DNA of 64,000 bases from Candidatus Borrarchaeum weybense (GTDB taxonomy: Archaea; Asgardarchaeota; Sifarchaeia; Borrarchaeales; Borrarchaeaceae). Shown piece by piece: positions 7,482 to 16,064 of the stretch (positions are counted from its first letter, which is position 1; the number at the start of each line of letters is the position of its first letter). The stretch spans positions 62,001 through 126,000 of the forward strand of contig JAHQJS010000008.1 in assembly GCA_019057385.1 (NCBI GenBank), in the 5' to 3' direction. A program made the position numbers and the translations under genes. The notes below the pieces were generated by a model. It was not told where the DNA came from. It did not search any database and saw only the letters and a list, made by a program, of their open reading frames with translations.

Positions 7482-7889
7482 TTATTTGAGCGGTACAAAT
7501 TGAGAACTCTTAGTAGCTCCAACACCAGGATTACCATGATTTACCCTTTTACATGTCGGGGCGAGTTCACCCAAATACTTACCAATCATTTCTGGTCTTA
7601 TTGTGACCTCTATGAAAGTTATTCCATTGTATATGCCGATTGTGAAACCGACGAGTTCAGGTAAGACAACCATGTCCCTATTGTGTGTTCGAATAATTAC
7701 CTTCTTTCCTTTTTTGACCGCGCGCCTTGCTTTCCTAATATTTTCTAATAACTTTTTTTGTCGTGGTGGTAGACCGCGTAATAAAGATCTCCGCTGTCGT
7801 GCTGGTAATAGTTTAATGATGTCATCCATAGACATTTTTTGTAACTCATCAAGAGTGTGGCCGCGATATGTGAAAACCTTCTTGGACAT
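7482..7889 (-). CDS. rps19: 30S ribosomal protein S19 (uS19), displaced
   Basis: A 135-residue archaeal S19 (S15 type): FTYRGHTLDELQKMSMDDII, LPARQRRSLLRGL, IRTHNRDMVVLPELVGFTIGIYNG and the conserved HLGE-equivalent segment MIGKYLGELAPTCKRVNHGNPGVGATKSSQFVPLK. It binds the 16S head with S13. In archaea the gene normally lies between L2 and L22 in the S10 cluster; here it is on the opposite strand of that cluster, bracketed by a TnpB element and a TnpB-related gene. The ATG follows GGTGAT. Confidence 0.94.
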   Translation of the reverse strand: MSKKVFTYRGHTLDELQKMSMDDIIKLLPARQRRSLLRGLPPRQKKLLENIRKARRAVKKGKKVIIRTHNRDMVVLPELVGFTIGIYNGITFIEVTIRPEMIGKYLGELAPTCKRVNHGNPGVGATKSSQFVPLK

Positions 7890-7950
7890 CAGAAATCACC
7901 TTTTTCTTGCACTACAAAGGATGTTCAGCTCCTTTTAAGAACCTTACGAT

Positions 7951-7960
7951 TATTTATAAA
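7951..7960 (-). promoter_or_regulatory. Putative TATA box driving S19
   Basis: On the minus strand the bases read TTTATAAATA, a strong archaeal TATA element about 62 bases upstream of the S19 start codon, which fits transcription from near 7930 and a leader of about 40 bases. The box overlaps the last codons and stop of the upstream TnpB-related gene, so the mobile gene's 3' end may supply the promoter. Inference from sequence only. Confidence 0.4.
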
Positions 7961-9474
7961 ACAGCTGAATGGTTGATAAAATTCCACGTTTTATGATAAT
8001 CATCAATCTTTTCATGAGAGGAAAGACCAGCCTTAAGGTTATCAGGCTGTGCGCTCGTCACCGAGTTCAGGACATGCTTCATTACTACTGTTTTTTTCAG
8101 TATTTCGGCAGTCTTGAAGGAGGTTATCCCGCTGTGCTCAAAGAGGTCATGAATCATCGACCATCTACGGTAAGGACTGCCCTTTTTCAAACGAGGTTCT
8201 ATGAACTCCCCGACTTGTGAGAGCACCCAATTGTAGACGGCTGGAACTGCTTCCTTGAAACCCAGCCCTCTTCGAGCTATTACATAACTTGCTAAATGAT
8301 GTACCATCAAATTATGTAATCCTGAATATTTGTATTTCCCAATGAGGGAAGTATATCCGGGAAATACCTTTCGGAAGGACACACCGCGCTTTTTACACTT
8401 TCTCTCTAACAAATGCAGGGCGGTGGTCTTTAAGTTGTTTAATTTTCGATTGCGTTTTATATTGTAGGAAAATTCTTGATCGAATTGTAAGTCCTCTACC
8501 ACGATTCCTTTACCTTTATTGATGCAATAATTAACGATTTTATCCATTTTATAAGAGATGTAATCGTTACGCTTGTTTTTTCTATATGTATGAAGGTTAC
8601 CAAAAGATATGGTATGATAGGAAAGAAGTTTACCATATGCATTTACATTTGTTAAAGCAACAAAATTATAGTTAAAATCCAGTCCGATCGCGCCAGATAT
8701 ATATCCGTAGAGTGGTGCAGGCTCTGAAATCTCATAAGATACATGAGCATAGTAGCGGAGTTCTCCCTTTATGAGCTGTCTTTTCACGGTTACAGTGTAT
8801 TTGTCGAGATTAAGAATTTCCTGAAACCATTGTTCCTGCACATGGTTTAATGACATGGGAAAAATGAGCCATTTACGTCCTTTTTGTTTAGAGAAGGTGC
8901 GTAACTTAACCGTTTTATCTGGTAATACTTTGATATTATCGTTTGTTGACCTCGTCTTTCCAATACACTTAAAGGAAGAATCACGTCTAATCTTAAACGC
9001 CTCTCTACTTATCTTGCCAAGGATTCGGTCTCTAAATAATTTCTTACCACCAAACACCACGGGTTTAAGCATTAAATTGTTTACTTTAGCCAGTAGGGAG
9101 GATCTACGCGCGTATAATCCCTTTAGCCTTCTGTCGTGCTTATTCTTTTCCTTTATTGTGTTGATTTTCTTGGTAATGACTGTTAATTGTTGCTGCATGT
9201 ATTTCCGTTGTTTTTCTAGCCATGTCTTTTGTGCTTCCAATTTCTGATTGTTATCAATCAGGATGGTGTTAACATAGGCGTTATTGTGACATACGCTCAT
9301 CAAACACTGCTGTATTGTTCTTACTTCTCCAAATCTGTCAGCAATATATTTCTCACCATAGAACAGCAGGTTATAACCGATCCTTTTCACCCGGTTATAG
9401 ATAGTGAAAATCTCATGTAGAGCATATTCCTGTTTTTTGTCGGGATAGATTCGAAATTTAACCGTTTGAATCAT
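7954..9474 (-). CDS. TnpB-related protein (IS605 OrfB-like), copy 1
   Basis: A 506-residue relative of TnpB, lacking the C-terminal CxxC zinc finger. RuvC-like motifs seen are Asp in AIGLDFNYNFVALTNV (about residue 266) and Glu in GIVVEDLQFDQEF (about residue 325). The third site is in SGLHNLMVHHLASYVIARRG, where His stands at the usual Asp. This matches the TnpB-related accessory family with the PGYTSLIGKYKYSG signature. A close paralogue lies at 53929-55455, and the two share 3' flanks ending CGTAAGGTT. Function (nuclease, dead regulator or transposon accessory) cannot be told from sequence. Confidence 0.85.
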   Translation of the reverse strand: MIQTVKFRIYPDKKQEYALHEIFTIYNRVKRIGYNLLFYGEKYIADRFGEVRTIQQCLMSVCHNNAYVNTILIDNNQKLEAQKTWLEKQRKYMQQQLTVITKKINTIKEKNKHDRRLKGLYARRSSLLAKVNNLMLKPVVFGGKKLFRDRILGKISREAFKIRRDSSFKCIGKTRSTNDNIKVLPDKTVKLRTFSKQKGRKWLIFPMSLNHVQEQWFQEILNLDKYTVTVKRQLIKGELRYYAHVSYEISEPAPLYGYISGAIGLDFNYNFVALTNVNAYGKLLSYHTISFGNLHTYRKNKRNDYISYKMDKIVNYCINKGKGIVVEDLQFDQEFSYNIKRNRKLNNLKTTALHLLERKCKKRGVSFRKVFPGYTSLIGKYKYSGLHNLMVHHLASYVIARRGLGFKEAVPAVYNWVLSQVGEFIEPRLKKGSPYRRWSMIHDLFEHSGITSFKTAEILKKTVVMKHVLNSVTSAQPDNLKAGLSSHEKIDDYHKTWNFINHSAVL

Positions 9475-9681
9475 TGTGTTTCTCCCTTACCTTCCCCTAA
9501 AGTCTTTTTTTGGCCTTATCAGAAAATTATTATACAATATTATATATGTATCTGCTGGTTTATATAGTTTTTGATGTTTATAAAGGCGTATAAATCTCAA
9601 ACGTTTCCTTATGTTATATGCATAATATCTGGGTAATATTTTTAAACAGTATAGTCTATATAACTATTCAGGGAATGGAAT

Positions 9682-9900
9682 ATGAAACGCTCAATGCTTG
9701 AGATCGTAAAAACACTTTTTGACACCCTTGATGAAAATGGATCAAATCCATTTATTCGCACCATAGAGATCGTTGAGAAAACCGGCATAAGTCATCGCTC
9801 TCTAAAGACACTGGTCGAATTGATTCAGTTTATTCAAGAACAAAAACCCCTCAAATTCATCCAACAATCGCCAAGGGTAACACTGTATTTTCTTGAGTAA
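9682..9900 (+). CDS. Small winged-helix-like protein
   Basis: A 72-residue protein, MKRSMLEIVKTLFDTLDENG at the start, then IVEKTGISHRSLKTLVELIQFIQ, which reads as a helix-turn-helix, and a closing VTLYFLE strand. The layout (helix, HTH, beta wing) resembles small archaeal DNA-binding proteins. A GGGAATGGA stretch precedes the ATG and AT-rich promoter-like sequence lies at 9638-9660. Family is not recognised; a regulatory role is an inference from the fold pattern. Confidence 0.6.
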   Translation: MKRSMLEIVKTLFDTLDENGSNPFIRTIEIVEKTGISHRSLKTLVELIQFIQEQKPLKFIQQSPRVTLYFLE

Positions 9901-10038
9901 GTGGGACATATTTACAAGGAAAAAGTTCACGGGCAGCAAGTTCTTAGAACATGTGTTCAAATTGAGCTTCACCTCAACAGCTTGATCTCTAAGATACTTC
10001 AATGATTTTTCTACTATCTTCACATCATTTCAAACTCC

Positions 10039-10404
10039 TCAAAATCTCTTAGCCCATTGCCATGACATCCTCCGAGCCACCTCATACGCTTTGTTCTCCC
10101 TTCCTTGCTTGACATACATTCCAATCAACGTCCTTCGGATTGATAATAACTCGTGAAAAATACATGTCTCTTGGATTTCAAATTCAGTAATTTTATCGCC
10201 ACAACGAACACACTTCATTTTTAGTTCTTTAACTCTTTTTGTGTCTCCGTTAAATTTCGCTGCCCTCTTTTCTGCGTCTAATTTGTCTTGTCGTCTGTAG
10301 TATCCTCTTAAAATGGCTCGTATATTTGTTAGTTTGCTGATAGTTACACGTTCAAGGATTAGTCTTTTTTCGAGTTCTTCATTAGTTTCCTCTACCATTT
10401 CCAC
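10039..10404 (-). CDS. Hypothetical helical protein with one CxxC
   Basis: 121 residues, highly charged and predicted helical (EELEKRLILERVTISKLTNI, RRTLIGMYVKQGRENKAYEVARRM). A single CVRCGD pair at the centre plus a lone Cys in ETCIFHE could form a metal site with a partner. A strong GGAGGGGGAGG ribosome binding site precedes GTG 10404 and ATG 10398. No family recognised. It stands alone between the winged-helix gene and the LRR protein. Confidence 0.6.
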   Translation of the reverse strand: MEMVEETNEELEKRLILERVTISKLTNIRAILRGYYRRQDKLDAEKRAAKFNGDTKRVKELKMKCVRCGDKITEFEIQETCIFHELLSIRRTLIGMYVKQGRENKAYEVARRMSWQWAKRF

Positions 10405-10819
10405 TAATCCTCCCCCTCCTAAAATCCATTAAAAAGACCAAATAGCTTAAATACAACCTAAGAATGAAGGCTGAATTCTTCTTCTTAGTTTAAAAGACGT
10501 TAAAATAGCGGCATTAATAGCCATTTTCATCACCTCGTGGGCAACGGGTTTGTAGAGTTGGTTATGGTACAGTCCGTCATAACTTTCTGCGTGTTACGTC
10601 ACCTGTATTCAACCAAACTTTGCTTCTTAATGTCAATTATTGTACAGCATAATTTAAACACCACCAAAAATCGCTGGGTTTATATACTAAAATGCGTGCT
10701 GTGACTATCACTTCACACATTGCCAAAAGAACAAATTAGACTCATAATTCATTTTTAAGGTAAAAAAACTAGCTATCGTCCATTTCAGGTAGATCTATTA
10801 TTACAATCATTCCCTTCTT
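10405..10819. other. Intergenic region, 415 bp
   Basis: The segment contains the ribosome binding site and presumably the promoter of the 10039-10404 gene on its left side. No reading frame, tRNA or hairpin of note was found in the rest. Confidence 0.5.
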
Positions 10820-13225
10820 TTAATTTCTGATCTTTTCTTGGCAGTATTTTACCAGCTCTTGTGTACTTAAATTCTCTACTAATTCCCTCTCAACCTCATT
10901 TAATAGATTATTCCACAGGAATAACACTTGGAGGTTGACGAGATTTTCAAGTCCTTTGATTTCTTCTATCAGATTATCATGAAGGTATAATTCCTTTAGA
11001 TTAGTGATGTTATCCAGCCCCTTAATCTCTCTTATCTTGTTAAAACTTAGAATTAATACTTCAAGTTCGGCAAGGTTATCCAGTCCTGTGATCTCTGTAA
11101 TATCTCTAATATCCATCCAGCTAAGATTCAATCTACGATTCTTAACTTCAACAACCTTACCTCTGACCATCACAGCTGGTAGTTTTCTCATTTTAATTTG
11201 ACAAAATTTAACTACATAAGGAGCGTTCAGGTATCCACTGTCCCCTAAATACTGTTCATCTTCTTGTATTGGATTATCTGTTAGGTTAAGTCTCCTCAAG
11301 TTGTTGAGATTTTCCAAGCCTTTGATTTCTTCTATCAGATTTCCACGTAGGTATAGCTTTTTAAGATTAATGAGAGTATCCAATCCTCGAATATCTTTGA
11401 TCTGATTATCGCTTAGATCAAGTGATTCAAGGCAAGTGAGCCTTTCCAAGCCTTTAACTTCTTCTATCTGGTTATTACTAAAATATAACTCCCGGAGATT
11501 AGTTAGATGTTCCAATACGGTGAGTTTTTCTATTTGATTGCCATTAAGATACAGTATTTTAAGCTGAGTGAGGTTCTCTAATCCTCTGATCTCGATAATA
11601 TCAGAAAGTCCTATCTCACTAAGATCGAGTATATTGTTAGATACATAATATTTTTCCCCTTTAATTGTCACAAATACATCAAATTCGACTTTTATTTTGT
11701 CTTGACAATGTTCAACGACTTTCTGAGCCTGTTTTAAGCCTTGAGCTGCGAGATGTTTCTGATCCTTTCTTAATGGATTTCCTGTAAGATCAAGTTTTTT
11801 TAGTTGCGTAAGCTTTTCTAACCCGCAGATTTCACTTATCTGATTACCTCTAATATTAAGTTCTTGGAGATTGCTGAGAGTGTCTAATCCTTTAATTTCT
11901 CGGATGTCAGCTATTTTTAATTGGCTTAGGTCGAGTTTCCCCATTGTATAATACTTGTCTCCCTTAACTGTCACAAAGGGAATTCGTTCTTCCGTTTTAT
12001 CCTGACAATAACGAACAATCTCCTGTGCGTTCATATCTACGATCTGTGGCTCATCGAACCGTATCGGATTACCCTTAAGATCAAGATACTGGAGATCTTT
12101 CAGACTCTCCAGTCCTTTAATCTCTTCTAGTTGATTATTGCTTAACCTTAACTCTTTGAGTTTAGTAAGGTTGTCCAATCCTTTGATCTCGTAGATATCC
12201 GTGATTTCTTTCTCGCTAAGATCTAAAGTATCGAAAAGAACATAGTAATTTTCCCCTCTAAACGTCACATAATTGTTGCCCGACTTTTTCTCTCGACAGT
12301 ATTTCACAACCTCTTGTACATCTCTCATATCATCTGGTAACGGTTTTTCTATACCAATAGAATAGTTTTGGGACATATCGTTCCATTCTGGAATATATTC
12401 ATCACGAATTGTTGTATAGATTACAGACATTTCATCGTTTCTTATCGGATTAGCACTAAGATCTAGTTCCTGGAGGTTTTTAAGATTCTCCAGTCCTTTA
12501 ATCTCGAAAATACAATTATTATTGAGATACAGGTTTTGGAGGTTTTTAATATTAGTTAATCCTTCAAGTTCTTTGATCTGATTGTTATGTAGGTTTAATT
12601 CCCTTAGCATAACGAGAGTGTCCAAACCCTTGATTTTTTGGATCTGATTACCATAAAGATTAAGTTCTTTGAGGTTAGTGAGGTGTTCAAGTCCTTTAAT
12701 GTCTTTGATTTGATTTTCACCAAGATCTAGTCGTTGAAGGTAAGCAAGATTTTCCAGCCCTTTGATTTCTGTAATGAAATTACCCTTACCCACTTCTGCA
12801 GACCAATAATCAGGACCATTTAGATAGAGTTCTTGTAAGTTAATGAGGTGTTCCAAGCCCTCAATTACTTTTATTTTATTAGTACTGAGACTAAGTATTT
12901 TTAGATTTTTGACGTTCTCCATTCCTTCAATCATTTCTATTTCATTATCCGCAAGATAGAGTTCTTGGAGATTTATGAGGTTCTCCAACCCTGTTATTTC
13001 TATGATCCAATTATTTTCGAGGTTTAATTCCTTAAGATTGTTAAGGTTTTCAAGTCCTTTGATCTCTCTTATCCTGTTATTACTTAGAATTAGCGTTTGA
13101 AGATTGGTGAGATGTTCCAACCCTTTTATTTCTTTGATATCTGTGATTCTACGATTACTAAGATCTAGTACTCCGTCTTCAGCAAAATATTTCTTGCCTT
13201 TAACCGTCACAAACTCCTTTCCCAT
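10820..13225 (-). CDS. Leucine-rich repeat protein, five SDS22-like modules
   Basis: About 801 residues made almost wholly of 22-residue LRRs with the consensus LxxLxLxxNxIxxIxGLExL, some 27 in total. They fall into five modules. Each opens with a short strand cap (VTVKGKKYF..LDLS type) and closes with a helical cap around VVKYCQ. The modules hold about 11, 3, 3, 6 and 4 repeats. No signal peptide or membrane segment is visible, so it is probably cytosolic. SDS22-like LRRs mediate protein binding; the partner is unknown. ATG 13225 is favoured, with GGAG eight bases upstream, over GTG 13234. Such proteins are frequent in Asgard archaea. Confidence 0.9.
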   Translation of the reverse strand: MGKEFVTVKGKKYFAEDGVLDLSNRRITDIKEIKGLEHLTNLQTLILSNNRIREIKGLENLNNLKELNLENNWIIEITGLENLINLQELYLADNEIEMIEGMENVKNLKILSLSTNKIKVIEGLEHLINLQELYLNGPDYWSAEVGKGNFITEIKGLENLAYLQRLDLGENQIKDIKGLEHLTNLKELNLYGNQIQKIKGLDTLVMLRELNLHNNQIKELEGLTNIKNLQNLYLNNNCIFEIKGLENLKNLQELDLSANPIRNDEMSVIYTTIRDEYIPEWNDMSQNYSIGIEKPLPDDMRDVQEVVKYCREKKSGNNYVTFRGENYYVLFDTLDLSEKEITDIYEIKGLDNLTKLKELRLSNNQLEEIKGLESLKDLQYLDLKGNPIRFDEPQIVDMNAQEIVRYCQDKTEERIPFVTVKGDKYYTMGKLDLSQLKIADIREIKGLDTLSNLQELNIRGNQISEICGLEKLTQLKKLDLTGNPLRKDQKHLAAQGLKQAQKVVEHCQDKIKVEFDVFVTIKGEKYYVSNNILDLSEIGLSDIIEIRGLENLTQLKILYLNGNQIEKLTVLEHLTNLRELYFSNNQIEEVKGLERLTCLESLDLSDNQIKDIRGLDTLINLKKLYLRGNLIEEIKGLENLNNLRRLNLTDNPIQEDEQYLGDSGYLNAPYVVKFCQIKMRKLPAVMVRGKVVEVKNRRLNLSWMDIRDITEITGLDNLAELEVLILSFNKIREIKGLDNITNLKELYLHDNLIEEIKGLENLVNLQVLFLWNNLLNEVERELVENLSTQELVKYCQEKIRN

Positions 13226-13234
13226 CCGTCCCAC

Positions 13235-13556
13235 TCCCTTAGATGTATATTATTAAGGATTATGAAGTCATTTCTATTTTTTTGCCTGCTCAACGCTTCA
13301 GTCATCCATATAAGACCTTTTTACCTAAATAAACCTTAGTTATTGATTGTAAACAGTCAGCGTAATTAAATACAAATAAGGCTAAGGCAACTCATTATAT
13401 GACTTAATGGCGCGGCGAGGTTGTCTGTGACGACCGAGAGTAGGCAACACGACGGAGTGTTAGTTTGAGGACTGTCTAAAGAAAACTACGTGAATTGCAG
13501 GTTGCCGTTACACGTTCGAGCCCAACCGCCTGAAGTTATAAGGGCTCTACTAATCT
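13235..13556. other. Intergenic region with GC-rich island
   Basis: The left part holds the LRR gene's upstream region. From about 13408 to 13530 the composition turns clearly GC-rich against an AT-rich background, with a foldable segment (GCAGGTTG near 13497 opposite CAACCGCCTG near 13523) and a TATA-like ATTATATGA at 13394. This is what a structured RNA gene can look like here, but no tRNA, RNase P, SRP or 5S signature could be matched. Confidence 0.35.
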
Positions 13557-13817
13557 TTATTTAGAGGTTAAAACAAACCGTCTACTTCGCGACTCTTCCT
13601 CCTCTTTTTCCCACTTGTCAAAATCAAAATCAATTACAGCTTTTCTTACTGAAAAATTATGGTAACGGAAAAAGTCCCATATTTGATTCGCTAATTCACT
13701 AACATCAATGTAGCAGTGACCTGACGCAGGAGGGGAAAAAGTTAAATTGGGCGGTTCGGCGCCTACCAAGCCCACGAGGACTGCATTCACACAACCGTTG
13801 AAAACGACATAGACCAC
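13557..13817 (-). CDS. Possible small hypothetical protein
   Basis: An 86-residue frame from GTG. The C-terminal half (YIDVSELANQIWDFFRYHNF, VIDFDFDKWEKEEEE) looks protein-like, while the N-terminal half is GC-rich and could be non-coding sequence belonging to the adjacent GC-rich island. No ribosome binding site of note and no family recognised. It may be a gene fragment. Confidence 0.3.
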   Translation of the reverse strand: MVYVVFNGCVNAVLVGLVGAEPPNLTFSPPASGHCYIDVSELANQIWDFFRYHNFSVRKAVIDFDFDKWEKEEEESRSRRFVLTSK

Positions 13818-14638
13818 ACAGCTTTTGATTACTAGAGAAAGTCAAAAACAATTTAATGAATTCGTATTAGACACAGAATTAGCAATTCACATGATTTTAA
13901 AAGATTTTTTAATAGTTCTTATATTTTTAAAATGAATTATAAGTATTTCAATAGTTTTTTAGGTGGTGTAAAGCATGGTAACAGCGTTTCATACCAAACT
14001 TACAGCGTTTTGACTTACCAATTTTTTTCCAACCAATTCGATGAAGCTTTCAATATTTTCGATGAAATTTCTAACGATTGTGATAGTATTTTTTCCCCTT
14101 CGATAGATAGTTGTTTAGAACTGTTGACATATTAACTGCTCGCTTTCCTTCAACCCATTTATAAAGACATGCTGCTCATTTATAAACAAATGCGTTTTTT
14201 TCAACGTTGTGTCTTAAGCTTAAGTGTTGTTACGTTTAGTAACGGAAGAAAAAAGGTTTTACCTCATTGTTAAAAGAGATCAAAAATTGTTCTTGCCTTA
14301 ATTCTTTTAAATTAATCTTTATACAGTAATAGCTTTATATAAGGTCTCTTTCAACGCTATGTAATAAGATAATACGCTCATTGGGAATCATAACGACTAC
14401 CGTCAAAAAAATCACTACCGTCAAACAGATCACTACTTGAGGGCAAAAAACTCCTTTTAAGAATGTTTTGATGAAGTAGTGGATTTATTTTGTTTCTTAC
14501 ATCTGAGATGGAATAATATAAAATGAGGTGGTAATCTCTTTGAAAACCATCAAGCAATTTAAGGGTTCTATGATAGCTTTTATAATATGTTTAAGAGTCT
14601 AAACTGAAATATCAATAAAAAAATCTACGAGGCTTAAA
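13818..14638. other. Long gene-poor region, 820 bp
   Basis: AT-rich DNA with only short, low-complexity frames. A degenerate tandem repeat based on CACTACCGTCAAA occurs twice at about 14396-14436. TATA-like stretches (TTTATAAA at 14159 and 14180, TATATAAG near 14333) are present but lead to no recognisable gene before the phosphohexomutase. No tRNA or CRISPR seen. Confidence 0.5.
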
Positions 14639-16015
14639 GTGGTAAAAATGGTAAGAACACAGAAACAACTCTTTGGTACAAACGGCATACGCGGTGTTGC
14701 AAATAAAGAAATTACTGCTGAATTTTGTGTTAATATGGGTAGTGCCATTGCAACCCATTTCGGGAGAGGAACCCTGATTGTGGGGTGCGATGGGCGTACA
14801 AGTAATCAAATGCTGAAATCAGCTGTCATCTCAGGTATCGTTTCCGCAGGTCTCGGCGTGCTTGATATCGGCTTATGCCCAACGCCTGCACTCCAGTATG
14901 TGATACCTCTCTACGGTGTTAGAGGGGGCGTAATGATAACAGCGTCACATAATCCACCTGAATACAATGGCATCAAGGTTATGGATAGAGATGGGGTTGA
15001 AATCTCTAGTGGAGAGGAATTAGCTATTGAGACAATTTATTTTGAAAAAAGACAACATCTGGCAGAATGGAATATGATTGGAACCATCCAAACGGAGTCA
15101 AAGACATGTGATGTATACAAAGAAGCAATAAAGACACATGTGACGGGCAAAGATGAGATTCTAAGGACAAACTTGAAAGTAGTCGTCGACCCGGCAAACT
15201 CTGTTGGTGCATTAGTGACCCCGTATGTACTTAGGGAACTTGGCTGTAGTGTAATAACTATTAATGGCCACATTGACGGTAGTTTTCCAGGAAGAACCCC
15301 AGAGCCCACTCCAAAGACACTTAAAGACCTTTCAAAAATCGTAGTCAACGTAGGTGCAGATTTCGGTGTAGCGCACGATGGAGACGCTGATCGTGCGATA
15401 TTTGTGGATGAAATAGGAATAGTACAACCAGGAGATCGTACTTTTGCACTTATCGAAAAACATGTCCTGTCAAATAATCCGAAAAACAAAGTAGTAACGC
15501 CCGTTGCTTCTTCTTCAATGATTCAAGAGATTGCAAAGGAAAGTGATTGTGAAATTGTATGGACAAAAGTCGGATCGGTAGGTGTCTCAAGAGCAATTTT
15601 AAGTGAAAATGCGATATTAGGTGGCGAGGAAAATGGTGGTGTATTTTTCAGTGAATTTCAACCCGTGCGTGATGGGGCAATGACTGCTGCATTGATTGCG
15701 GAGATTGTTTCTAAATCGAAAAAAAGTCTATCTACTTTATTGGGCGAATTACCGCAGTATTTTAATGTAAAACTAAAGATTTCGTGCCCGAACGAAAAGA
15801 AAGCGCAAGTAATTGAAACAATTTTAGAAAACACGAAAGAGTACGATTCGATTACAATTGATGGTACGAAGATTCTTACGGATGATGGTTGGGTTCTTAT
15901 TCGTCCCAGTGGTACTGAACCGATTTTTCGAAGTTTTGCTGAGGCAAAAACACAAGAACGCGCAACAGAATTAGCTGAATGGGGTATTTCGCTCGTAAAA
16001 GATGCGCAAAATTGA
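14639..16015 (+). CDS. glmM: Phosphoglucosamine/phosphomannomutase family
   Basis: A 458-residue alpha-D-phosphohexomutase. The four domain signatures are in order: active-site serine loop MITASHNPPEYNGIK, metal loop VAHDGDADRAIFVD, sugar-binding GGEENGGV and phosphate-binding RPSGTEPIFRSFAE. It interconverts hexose-6- and hexose-1-phosphates for sugar nucleotide synthesis; which sugar cannot be read off, and GlmM is the closest label. GTG 14639 has GAGG six bases upstream; ATG 14648 is the alternative. Followed by SRP54 on the same strand. Confidence 0.88.
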   Translation: MVKMVRTQKQLFGTNGIRGVANKEITAEFCVNMGSAIATHFGRGTLIVGCDGRTSNQMLKSAVISGIVSAGLGVLDIGLCPTPALQYVIPLYGVRGGVMITASHNPPEYNGIKVMDRDGVEISSGEELAIETIYFEKRQHLAEWNMIGTIQTESKTCDVYKEAIKTHVTGKDEILRTNLKVVVDPANSVGALVTPYVLRELGCSVITINGHIDGSFPGRTPEPTPKTLKDLSKIVVNVGADFGVAHDGDADRAIFVDEIGIVQPGDRTFALIEKHVLSNNPKNKVVTPVASSSMIQEIAKESDCEIVWTKVGSVGVSRAILSENAILGGEENGGVFFSEFQPVRDGAMTAALIAEIVSKSKKSLSTLLGELPQYFNVKLKISCPNEKKAQVIETILENTKEYDSITIDGTKILTDDGWVLIRPSGTEPIFRSFAEAKTQERATELAEWGISLVKDAQN

Positions 16016-16064
16016 TGGAAAAAACATTAATGATTGATGACAAAAATAGTATGAGGTAATTGTT

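Noticed and set aside
13408..13530. RNase P RNA, SRP RNA, 5S rRNA or tRNA
   Set aside because: No GAGGAAAGTC-type core, no SRP Alu or S-domain motif, and the GTTCGAG near 13514 has no pairing T stem.
13932..14135. 67-residue frame on the plus strand
   Set aside because: Low-complexity Phe/Ser/Asn-rich, no ribosome binding site, in AT-rich gene-poor DNA.
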